A stretch of DNA of 64,000 bases from Castanea sativa. Taxonomy: Eukaryota; Streptophyta; Magnoliopsida; Fagales; Fagaceae. The position numbers were made by a program, and so were the translations under genes. Positions 12,352-21,387 of the stretch are shown here, in pieces; position 1 is the stretch's first letter, and the number at the start of each line of letters is the position of its first letter. Where the stretch lies: contig NC_134017.1 in NCBI RefSeq assembly GCF_040712315.1, forward strand, positions 54,655,136 through 54,719,135, given 5' to 3'. The notes beneath the pieces are model-generated. The model searched no databases and had not been told where the DNA came from. It was given only the letters and a program-made list of their open reading frames with translations.

Positions 12352-12422
12352 TTGACCCACGTTGACCAACGTTGACCAGGCCGTTGACTTTGACCAAAAG
12401 TTGACTTTTCTCTAAGGTTGAC
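12352..12422 (+). promoter_or_regulatory. Cluster of seven TTGAC (W-box core) motifs in the copia leader
   Basis: TTGAC starts at 12352, 12362, 12372, 12384, 12390, 12401 and 12418, all on the plus strand; four are TTGACC and three TTGACT. TTGAC[C/T] is the core bound by plant WRKY factors. The location is the untranslated leader, downstream of the expected transcription start, so any role as a downstream enhancer is inference. Confidence 0.55.
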
Positions 12423-12604
12423 TTTTTGCAATTCAGGTGCTCATTACCCAGTTTTTTGCATAGATTTCATTTTTGTAGTTAGTTTTTGCATATTTTGCTT
12501 CTAAATGCAGAATAAGGACAAGTCTTCTTCTTACATTTTTGCAATTTTTGTAAACGTTTTAGCCATAATATTGAGACTTGCTATCATGCAACAAATCAAC
12601 TGTT

Positions 12605-15340
12605 TCAATTTCTGCTGCTACTGTTGCTAACACTGAGAGTGTCCAGCCAATGGCTCCTGTCTTTACACAATCTAAATCTTCAGGACACATTTTCACCATG
12701 TCCACAGATGACCTTTAAAACATCATCACTAATGTCATTCGTATGGTTGATAATGCATCTTATTCCTCTTCTCTCTTAGCTTTATCTGGTATGTCTCCTT
12801 TCTCTTGGCTTATTAATTTTGCTTGTTGCAATCACATGACACCTCACTCGTCCTTATTTTCTAAACTTAAACTTACACCACACCCTCTTAATATTCGCAT
12901 AGCAAATGGTTCCATAATGTCTGGTCATAATATATGTTCTGTTTCGACCTCCAACCTCTCGGTTCTTGGGGTCTTTAATGTTCTTAACTTTTCTTACAAT
13001 TTATTTTCTGTGGAACAATTAGCCGAGTTAGGTTATTGCATTATCTTTGATTATTCTAGGTGTATTGTGTAGGATTAAAGGACGGGGCAGGAGCTTGGGA
13101 CCGGTCCCAGAGTTAGGCGTATGTTTCCCGTGGACAACCTTCGTCTTCCACTTGTTGCTCTTATTTCTGTTGTTGCAGCTGCTGCAGTTTCTTCTATTCA
13201 TTCCCTTGCACTTTGGCATACTTGACTTGGTCATGCATCTTCTTATCAGGTACAACAATTGGCTTCTAGAGGTTTGTTAGGTTCAGTGTCTACTAAAAAT
13301 TTTGATTGTGTTTCATGTCAGTTAGGAAAACAACCAGCTTTGCCTTTCAATACTAGTGAATCAATATCCACTAATATCTTTGACCTTATTCATTCTGATG
13401 TTTAGGAGCCTTCATCTGTCTCTAGTATTGGTCGATCTCGATATTTTTCTGTCTTTGTTGATGATTACTCTCGCTATAGCTGGATTTTTCATATGAAACA
13501 TCGTTCTGAATTATTGCAAGTATATTTTAATTTTGTAAAAATGGTTGAAACTCAATTTTCCAAACATATCAAAATTTTTCGATCTGGTAATGCTCTTGAG
13601 TACACTCAATATGCTTTCCAAGCTATTTTGCATTCTTATGGCACTGTTCATCAACTAACTTGTCCAAATATCTCTCAGCAAAATGGTAGAGCCGAACCAA
13701 ATTTCATCATATTCTTAACATTGTTTCATGCTCTCATTTTCTCTGCCAAAGTTCTTGCTCCTTTTTGGGGTGAAGTTGTTCTTCATGCTGTTCATGCTAT
13801 TAATCGCATTCCCAGTCTTGTCATCCAAAATCAAACTCCATATGAGCGCCTTTTTGGGTCACCTCTAGACTATCACCACCTTCGCTCCTTCGGTTCTGCT
13901 TGTTTCATTCTTCTTCAGCCACATGAATATAAAAAACTTAAGCCTCGCAATGTTGTTATGATCTTGTTTCTCACCGTCTTTGTATCTCCCGCAATGTTGT
14001 CTTTTAGGAACATCGCCTCTTTGTCGAGCTCTCTTACTTCCGTGCTTCCCTATCTTCTTCCTTTGTCTTAGATCTTTTTCCAGATGAGGCACATATTCCT
14101 TTTGTAGCTGCTCCTGATTCTCCTGTAGACTTCTCTATCCAACCACCAGATATCCTTGATCCCTTTCCTAGTTCATCCTTTAATGAACAAGTGGAAGATG
14201 AACAGGTCGAAGATGAGCTCCCCAACCCTAAGCTTGGGTCCCCTGCTCCTACTCCGCCCGAAGATCTTGCACAAGACATTCCACCTCGTCACTCAACTCG
14301 GGTAAGATCCATTCCTACACATTTACTTAACTATCATTATTACACTGCCCTTGCTACACTACATGAGTCTCACACCTATCGTGAGGCTTCCACTGACCCT
14401 TTATGGCAGATTGTAATGAAAGAGGAACTTGATGCATTATCTAAAAACCATACTTGGGATTTGGTCACTCTCCCCCTATGAAATCTGTGGTTGGTTGTAA
14501 GTGGATCTACAAGATTAAGACTCGCTCTGATGGATCCATTGAGCGCTACAAAGCTCGTCTTGTTTCCAAAGGTTTTACACAGGAGTATGAGATTGATTAT
14601 GAAGAGACCTTTGCTCTGGTTGCTTGTATTTCATCTATTCGTGCCTTCTTAGCTTTGCTGCTACTAGTAAATGGGATATTTTCTAGATGGATGTCAAAAA
14701 ATGCATTCCTTAATGGGGATTTAAGTGAAGAAGTTTATATGCAATCTCCTCCTGGTCTCTCTGTTGAATCAAACAAGGTTTGTCACCTTCGACGTGCACT
14801 TTATGGCCTTAAACCAGCTCCATGAGCTTGGTTTGCTAAATTCAACTCTACCATCTCTCGCTTGGGTTACATGGCCAGTCATTATGATTCTGTCTTATTT
14901 CTTCGTCGCATTAACAAAGACACTATTTTACTTTTCTTGTATGTGGATGATATGATCATAACTGATGATAACCTCAGTGACATTCAAGAACTCAAGGGTT
15001 TTCTCAGTTAGCAATTTGAGATGAAAGATCTTAGACATCTCAGCTACTTCTTGGGTCTTGAAATCACTCATTCTACAGATGGAATTTACATTACTCAAGC
15101 CAAGTATGCCTTTGAACTTTGGTCTCGAGCTGGACTCACTAATAGCAAGACTATTGACACTCCAGTTGAGCTTAATGCGCATCTGACTCCCTCAGGGGGG
15201 GAAACCATTGTCTAATCCCTCTCTTTACTGACGCTTGGTTGGCAGCCTAGTTTATCTCACTGTTACTCATCCAGACATTTCCTATGCTATTCACCAGGTG
15301 AGCCAATATTTGTCTGCTCCACTATCGACTCACTATGCTG
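12605..15340 (+). pseudogene. Copia polyprotein pseudogene (gag tail, protease, integrase, RT)
   Basis: The gag tail enters near 12605 and is cut by TAA at 12717-12719. The protease region (12743-13072) has the order WLINF then CNHMT, so the catalytic Asp of the usual D-[ST]-G is Asn. A GAG-pre-integrase region with stops follows. The integrase core (13400-13960) keeps HSDV, but the second catalytic Asp is Gly in FRSGNALEY; the Glu position survives in NGRAEPN. RT (14454-15215) keeps GCKWIYKIK, NAFLNGDL and YVDD (near 14941) but carries internal stops at 14824-14826 and 15009-15011. It cannot encode active protein. Confidence 0.9.
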
Positions 15341-15359
15341 TTCATTAAAGAATCGTTTC

Positions 15360-18300
15360 TTGCAAGCAAATGGTCCACGGATTTCACAACTCCAGAAGCA
15401 AATTTCAACAATCATGCAAGGAGATGCAACAGTGACTTCTTTCTTCACTGATCTTCAAGCTTCTTGGGATCAATTGCTTAATCTCAGGCCTTTACCGTGC
15501 TGTTCTTGTGGTAAGTGTGTCTGTGGTGTGAATGATAAGATCACACTGTTTCATCATCAAGACTCTTTAATGCAGTTCCTTAATGGCTTGAATGAAGTCT
15601 ATTCACAAGTTCGAACACAAATTTTGATGATGGAACCAAGTCCCTCAATTGACAAGGCTTTCTCTTTGGTAATACAAGAGGAAAGACAAAGGGCTTTAGG
15701 CTTCAATGGAGGGCCTTCAGTTGATGCAACTGCTCTTGCAGTCAAGACTCAAGGATTTAATCAAGGTGGGAAGAATACAAAAGGAAAGGGTAGACCTATC
15801 TGCAGTCATTGTGGTAAGGCTGGTCATTTCATGGAGAAATGCTACAAGTTAATTGGTTTTCCACCAGGATATAAGCAAAAAGGCAAGCTGTCGATGGCCA
15901 ATCAAGTGAGTCTTAATGGTGATTCTAGTCAATCTGAGGTTGCATCACAGCCAAGTTCTTTTCCTTTCACATCTGAACAATGCCAGCAGTTGCTATCATT
16001 GTTGAGCTCTCATGCATCTTCTTCAGCCACCCCTGATGCCATTCACTCAGCAAATTCAGCACTGTCAGGTATTTCTTGTGCCTCTTTCCAGGATTCAACT
16101 TGTCTTAGTTTGAAGAATTCAATTTTTACTGAAAATCCTTCAAACAAAATAGCTTACAATGAAGAAACTTGGGTTCTTGACACAGGAGCCACTGACCACA
16201 TTATTCATTCCATTTCTTTGTTTACTAAGATCACTAATTCAATATCTTCTTTTGTGCATTTACCTAATGGTGAAAAAGTTCTAGCCACACACATAGGCAC
16301 AGTCCAGGTCACTTCATCCTTAATTCTTGAGGGTGTCATTTGTGTTCCAGCTTTTTCTTTCAATCTAATCTCAGTAAGCAAATTAACCAAGTCTTTATCA
16401 TGTTGTTTGGTTTTCCTTTCAAACTATTGCTTCATACAGGACCTTAGTTGCTGGAAAGTGATTGGATTGGGTAAGCTTCATAGTAATTTCTACCTGCTGC
16501 AAGATTCAGTCAATTGCAAATCCATTTCAGAAGCTTCTACTATCCTAGAGTCAGTTTTGAAGTCTTTTGTCAATTCTGTCTCCCATGTTCCTATTGTAAC
16601 TCAGCCTTACTTGTGGCATCTTAGATTAGGACATGCTTCTAATAATAAACTTCAACATTGTGTATCTGATATGTCCTCTTTTCATTCAAATAAAGATTGT
16701 ATTGTTTGTCCAATTGCAAAACACAAACGTTTACCTTTTCCCAACTCTAATCATTTGTCTAATCATGCTTTTGATATGATCCACTGTGATGTATGGGGAC
16801 CTTTTGCCACAGCAACTCATGATGGTTTTAAATATTTTCTCACTATTGTAGATGATGCTACAAGATCTACATGGGTTTACCTAATGAAATCCAAATCAGA
16901 AACTAGGCCTTTGCTGATCTCATTTTATAAAATGATACATACTCAATTTCACACTAATATCAAAGTGTTTAGAACTGACAATGCTCAAGAGTTTTTCCTC
17001 AAAGATTTTTATGCTCAACATGGGATTGTTCATCAACATTCCTGTGTTGCTACTCCACAACAAAATTCAGTTGTGGAAAGAAAGCATCAACATATCTTAA
17101 ACATTGCTAGAGCATTGAAGTTTCAGTCTAATATACCACTTTGTTATTGGGGAGATTGTGTTTTGACAGCAGTTTACATCATAAATAGGCTGCCTAGTGT
17201 TGTTTTGGATTATAAAACCCCTTTTGAGAAGCTTTATGACAAGGTTCCTTCCTATCATCACTTAAGAGTTTTTGGTTGCCTTTGTTTTGCTTCCACATTG
17301 GCTCACAATAGGTCTAAGTTCTCCCCTAGGTCAATTCCTTGTGTGTTTCTTGGTTACCTCTTTGGTGTTAAGGGTTACAAGTTGTTAAACTTGATCACAA
17401 AGAAAATTTTCATTTCAAGGGATGTTTCTTTCCATGAAACTGTTTTCCCTTTCACTTCTTCAATAAGTTCACCACATACTTCCATTTCACTTCCTCATAT
17501 CTGTCCTAATGTGGCTATTCCACATGATACCATGTTTTCAGAACCTCTCACATCTTCTTTAGATGTTCCTTATTCTAATTCTGGTCCTATTCAAGCATCT
17601 AATCCAAATTTAGATATTGGTATATTAGATTCTATCATATCAGAACCCTCCATACCTACTTCTAGTTCTTCTATTCCTATTTCACCAGATTCTACAGCAC
17701 CTGGTCTTTTATCTCCTTCTCAAGGACCAAATTTAGTTCAACCTGCCACTCTTCCTTCCTTAAGAAGGTCATCCAGGTGCATTAAACCACCTTCCTATTT
17801 GCAAGACTACCAATGCAGCAACATCATATCTCCTGATCTTACACAGTCCAATTCACACAGCAAGTCAGGTACTTCCTTAGTCTCTACTAGATATCCTCTT
17901 TCAAATTACATTGACACTTCACAACTCTCTCCTTCATATGCCAATTTTTGTGCTGTCATTACCTCTATTCCTGAACCAAGATTCTATCATGAGGCTGTTA
18001 AGGATCCAAAATGGAAAGAAGCCATGAATGCTGAAATAGATGCTTTGGTTTCAAACAATACCTGGTCTCTTACTCCATTGCCTCCTAATAAAAAGGCAAT
18101 TGGATGTAAATGGGTTTATAGGGTCAAATACAAGGCTGATGGCTCTGTGGAGAGATATAAGGCTCGCCTAGTTGCTAAGGGTTTAACTCAACAAGAGGGG
18201 TTGGATTTCACTGATACTTTTTCTCCAGTGGCAAAGTTAACTACTGTCAAGACACTTCTAGCCATATCTGCTGTGAAAGGTTGGCATTTGGCGCAATTGG

Positions 18301-19610
18301 ATGTAAACAATGCATTTTTAAATGGTGATCTTCATGAGGAGGTGTACATGCAACTCCCTCAAAGATTTCACAGCAAAAGGGGGGATGTTGTTTGCAAATT
18401 GAACAAGTCTTTATATGGGCTTAAACAGGCTTCAAGGCAGTGGAATGCAAAGTTTTGTGCTGTCATTAAGCATCATGGTTTCAAACAATCCAAAGCTGAC
18501 TACTCTTTATTTACAAAGAAGTTCAATGATTCATTCATAGCTTTGGTGGTTTATGTTGATGATATCCTCATAGCTAGCAACGATGTTCAAGCAGTTGAGG
18601 AGCTTAAGACTTCTTTAGACCAGCATTTCAAACTTAAGGATCTTGGTGGTTTAAAGTACTTTCTTGGACTTGAGATAGCTAGATCAGACAAGGGTATCAC
18701 TTTATGTCAACGAAAGTATGCTTTGGAGGTATTAAAGGATGCTAGAATGTCTGCTTGTAAGCTTAGCAAGGTGCCAATGGAGCAAAATTTGAAGTTAAGC
18801 AAGTTTCAAGGAAAATTGCTGGCTGATCCTGGAGTGTATAGAAGGTTAGTGGGCAGATTGCTTTATCTAACTATTACTAGACCAGATATTGCATATCCTG
18901 TTCACAAATTAAGTCAATTCATGTCAAAACCTAGGAAGCCTCACCTAGATGCTGCATATAAAGTGCTGCAATACATCAAGAGTTGTCCTGGTCAAGGTAT
19001 TTTTCTGTCAGCCACATCAGATTTCCATTTAAAGGCCTACACAGATGCTGATTGGGCCTCTTGCATTGATACAAGGAGGTCAACCACAGGATATTGCATC
19101 TTTTTGGGTGATTCTCTCATATCATGGAAGTCCAAGAAACAGTCCATAGTGTCTCGATCTTCTGCTGAAGCAGAATATAGAGCAATGGTTGTTACCGTAT
19201 GTGAAATGACTTGGCTGTTGGCATTATTGAAGGATTTAGAGATTTTTCATCCTCAACCAGCTCTATTGTTTTGTGACAATCAAGCCGCCATTTACATTGG
19301 AGAAAATCCAGTGTTTCACGAAAGGACTAAGCATATAGAGGTGGACTGCCATGTGGTAAGAGATAAGGTGCAAGATAATGTTGTTAGGCTGCTCTTTACT
19401 CCTACACATTCTCAGTTAGCTGATTTACTTACAAAAGCTCTCAGCAGTCAACAATTAAGACACTTATTAGGCAAGATGAGTGTGGTGAATATACATGGTT
19501 TAGCCTCTCATCTTGAGAGGGAATGTCAAAATTTGGATGAATGTAAAAATAAGAACAAGAAGAAGAAGGCAGATGCAAGCAAGATGAAGGCAGATGCAAG
19601 CAAGAAGTGA
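15360..19610 (+). CDS. Copia gag-pol polyprotein, 1416 codons, 5'-truncated
   Basis: Retrotransposon polyprotein for packaging, processing, integration and reverse transcription. The first codon used here is TTG and is not a real start; the frame reads in from about 15345. Visible in order: UBN2-type gag; CX2CX4HX4C zinc knuckle (Cys148, Cys151, His156, Cys161); protease DTGA (Asp274); integrase zinc site (His420, His425, Cys447, Cys450); catalytic Asp477, Asp540, Glu573; RVT_2 reverse transcriptase with GCKWVYRVK and YVDD at 1065-1068; RNase H acidic residues near 1229, 1272 and 1306. The C-terminus adds a Lys-rich tail with a duplicated KADASK unit. All catalytic motifs look intact and there are no stops, which contrasts with element A and suggests recent activity of the family. 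The missing N-terminus makes the copy defective. Confidence 0.9.
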   Translation: MQANGPRISQLQKQISTIMQGDATVTSFFTDLQASWDQLLNLRPLPCCSCGKCVCGVNDKITLFHHQDSLMQFLNGLNEVYSQVRTQILMMEPSPSIDKAFSLVIQEERQRALGFNGGPSVDATALAVKTQGFNQGGKNTKGKGRPICSHCGKAGHFMEKCYKLIGFPPGYKQKGKLSMANQVSLNGDSSQSEVASQPSSFPFTSEQCQQLLSLLSSHASSSATPDAIHSANSALSGISCASFQDSTCLSLKNSIFTENPSNKIAYNEETWVLDTGATDHIIHSISLFTKITNSISSFVHLPNGEKVLATHIGTVQVTSSLILEGVICVPAFSFNLISVSKLTKSLSCCLVFLSNYCFIQDLSCWKVIGLGKLHSNFYLLQDSVNCKSISEASTILESVLKSFVNSVSHVPIVTQPYLWHLRLGHASNNKLQHCVSDMSSFHSNKDCIVCPIAKHKRLPFPNSNHLSNHAFDMIHCDVWGPFATATHDGFKYFLTIVDDATRSTWVYLMKSKSETRPLLISFYKMIHTQFHTNIKVFRTDNAQEFFLKDFYAQHGIVHQHSCVATPQQNSVVERKHQHILNIARALKFQSNIPLCYWGDCVLTAVYIINRLPSVVLDYKTPFEKLYDKVPSYHHLRVFGCLCFASTLAHNRSKFSPRSIPCVFLGYLFGVKGYKLLNLITKKIFISRDVSFHETVFPFTSSISSPHTSISLPHICPNVAIPHDTMFSEPLTSSLDVPYSNSGPIQASNPNLDIGILDSIISEPSIPTSSSSIPISPDSTAPGLLSPSQGPNLVQPATLPSLRRSSRCIKPPSYLQDYQCSNIISPDLTQSNSHSKSGTSLVSTRYPLSNYIDTSQLSPSYANFCAVITSIPEPRFYHEAVKDPKWKEAMNAEIDALVSNNTWSLTPLPPNKKAIGCKWVYRVKYKADGSVERYKARLVAKGLTQQEGLDFTDTFSPVAKLTTVKTLLAISAVKGWHLAQLDVNNAFLNGDLHEEVYMQLPQRFHSKRGDVVCKLNKSLYGLKQASRQWNAKFCAVIKHHGFKQSKADYSLFTKKFNDSFIALVVYVDDILIASNDVQAVEELKTSLDQHFKLKDLGGLKYFLGLEIARSDKGITLCQRKYALEVLKDARMSACKLSKVPMEQNLKLSKFQGKLLADPGVYRRLVGRLLYLTITRPDIAYPVHKLSQFMSKPRKPHLDAAYKVLQYIKSCPGQGIFLSATSDFHLKAYTDADWASCIDTRRSTTGYCIFLGDSLISWKSKKQSIVSRSSAEAEYRAMVVTVCEMTWLLALLKDLEIFHPQPALLFCDNQAAIYIGENPVFHERTKHIEVDCHVVRDKVQDNVVRLLFTPTHSQLADLLTKALSSQQLRHLLGKMSVVNIHGLASHLERECQNLDECKNKNKKKKADASKMKADASKK

Positions 19611-19616
19611 AGAGGT

Positions 19617-19686
19617 AGTTCAGGCAGAGAGGCAGAGGAATGAAACAGAGCAGTTCAGGCAGAGAGGCAGAGGAATGAAACAGAGT
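19617..19686 (+). repeat. 35-bp tandem duplication before the 3' LTR
   Basis: Units 19617-19651 and 19652-19686 differ only in the last base. Both are purine-rich (AGAGAGGCAGAGGAATGAAA), so the likely polypurine primer region of element B is duplicated. Confidence 0.9.
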
Positions 19687-19688
19687 AG

Positions 19689-20016
19689 TGTTGGAAGATT
19701 AGCTTGCTATACGACTGACCTGAGTTTTAATATACGACTTGTAGTTTAGTTTTAAGTTTATTAGAAGATGTATATAGGGACACATGTAATTTTGGGATTA
19801 GTTGAAATTGGGCGTTAGATTAGGATCCGTATAATGTGGGGTTAGTTGCAGATTAGTTATTTTGTTTTCTGGTGTTAGTTCTTGTATATATATATATATA
19901 TAGATATTGTACAAATCAGTTTTGATTCAATATACGAAAATATAGAAATTCACCAATCAGTCTTTTCTCTCTAGCTTATCTTTTCTCCTCTCTAGCTTTT
20001 TGTTTTTCTTATATCA
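19689..20016 (+). repeat. 3' LTR of copia element B
   Basis: Starts TGTTGGAAGATTAG just after the purine-rich duplication. It contains a (TA)n block near 19890 and a TTGATTCAATATACG segment, and probably ends at CTTATATCA. The 3' end is a best guess because there is no second LTR to compare. Confidence 0.6.
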
Positions 20017-20575
20017 CTGCCTGCATTGCTGGTTGACCCATCAACAGCGTCGATATGTAAGCGACACCTTCGAAATTCTGCATCTTGTGGGGGCAATGCA
20101 TGTTGCATACAAGGGATATAAAAGAATAGAAAAAGGCTAAAAGCCCATAGGACTCGTAGTCACTTGGACCATAAAAAATGTACAAATTCAAAGTAAAGGA
20201 AAGAGAAAGAGAGACCATGATCAGTATTGTCATCTTTTTTTTTTTTAACCAAATATATTTTTTTTTTTGATGAATTGTATTGTCATCTTTTATTCAATAT
20301 TTTATTTTTCTTTCGTAAATTAAAGGACTAATCCAGTATGAATGATCCCCAGTCACCACAAATATGAAATATCTTCGTAGAGACCATACCCACAAATATC
20401 TTCGTGGAGACCATACTTGATAAGACACATGCACAGTAGACTGCTAATAATTATATGACACGACGTCCACTGGTAAACTGCTATGTTGCCACATACATGC
20501 CTTTAAATTTTTTTTATTTTATTTTACATATTTTTTATCTACATCATTATTTTTTTTTAATTATTTTTAAGAACA
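20017..20575. other. Spacer between the copia and gypsy elements, no gene seen
   Basis: AT-rich DNA. AATATCTTCGTGGAGACCATAC-like segments occur twice around 20365-20415. The gypsy element was inserted at its right edge. Confidence 0.6.
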
Positions 20576-20580
20576 TATAT

Positions 20581-21341
20581 TGTGGGGAGTAAAAGGACCC
20601 AAGTGGGCATATGGGCCTTTGGGTTGTAGCAAGGAGGGCCGACCTGCTCTTAAGCTAAGAATCTGTTAGTACTGCGAATCGGTCCATACGCCGAGGGTCC
20701 GAGGACACATCCGAGGGTAAGTTTCTCCTCGGATAGACCTAGGAGAACTCGAAGCTTCACTATGAAGGTCAAGGGCAATATTCCGGAAAGACTGTTGGTT
20801 AAAGGGGGGAAACCCTGAACCATCGAGGTACACCGGTATTAGAAAAATACCAAAAGCAAAGGCTGCCACCTCCACATTAAAGACTCTGCACCTACCTCCC
20901 TGGCCGCATTAATGGGGAAGTGACCCCTGAACAGTAGAACTGAAACTTCTGGTCACTATTCAAAGGCACTAAGAAAAGAAATATCTAGGAGGGAGGGGGT
21001 TGGAGCAACACGTGGATAAAGCATCAGGAAAAGAAGTATTTAAGGGGGATGAACGCCAAAGAAAAGGGGGGGGTCCAAGAAACAAAGAAAGAAAAGAAGA
21101 ATTGTAATCTTTAAGAAAGAAAGAGAAATAATACAGAAGTAGTCCTCGGCTCACGTCCGAGGAGGTTTATTTGCAGTTATCATTTGTTATTTACAAGTGT
21201 GTGCACATCTTAGCCTGTTATTAAGTTCTCACTACTTCTAATCTAGATTTTAAGCCCACACTCTACAAATTTCATTGTTTAAGGCTCATTGGGCCTGAGC
21301 CTGTGATTGTCTTTGGGTCCAGGTGCAATTGTGCACTTACA
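20581..21341 (+). repeat. 5' LTR of the Tat element
   Basis: Begins TGTGGGGAGTAAAAGG and ends GTGCACTTACA. It contains paired TCCGAGG/CCTCGGA motifs around 20697-20740 and 21143-21165, and a TATTTAAG TATA-like box near 21036. Confidence 0.95.
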
Positions 21342-21343
21342 AT

Positions 21344-21361
21344 TGGCGCCGTCTGTGGGAA
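21344..21361 (+). promoter_or_regulatory. Primer-binding site of the Tat element
   Basis: TGGCGCCGTCTGTGGGA begins 2 bp after the 5' LTR. TGGCGCCG complements the 3' end of a non-Met tRNA of the kind used by Tat elements; the exact tRNA was not determined. Confidence 0.8.
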
Positions 21362-21387
21362 TCTAGTAAAAAAGGAGCTGGGATACG

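Larger units (their letters stand above)
11742..15344 (+). mobile_element. Decayed Ty1/copia element A (LTR to RT, 3' end missing)
   Basis: Order: 156-bp LTR, tRNA-Met primer-binding site, leader, remnant of the gag tail, protease, integrase and reverse transcriptase. That protease-integrase-RT order defines copia. The frame is broken by many stop codons and shifts. Most of gag is absent, because only about 0.8 kb separates the binding site from protease and no zinc knuckle is seen. The element stops in the RT/RNase H connection at about 15344, where copia element B begins mid-gag. No 3' LTR for A is found. Confidence 0.9.
15345..20016 (+). mobile_element. 5'-truncated Ty1/copia element B with intact pol frame
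   Basis: The element begins abruptly within gag (LKNRF then QANGPRIS, the UBN2-type capsid region). It runs without interruption to the end of RNase H, then a short 3' leader, a purine-rich tract and a 3' LTR. The 5' LTR, primer-binding site and gag N-terminus are missing. The upstream neighbour is unrelated copia A, so the junction near 15344 is a chimeric break, not a target-site insertion. Without a 5' LTR the copy has no promoter of its own. Confidence 0.85.
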
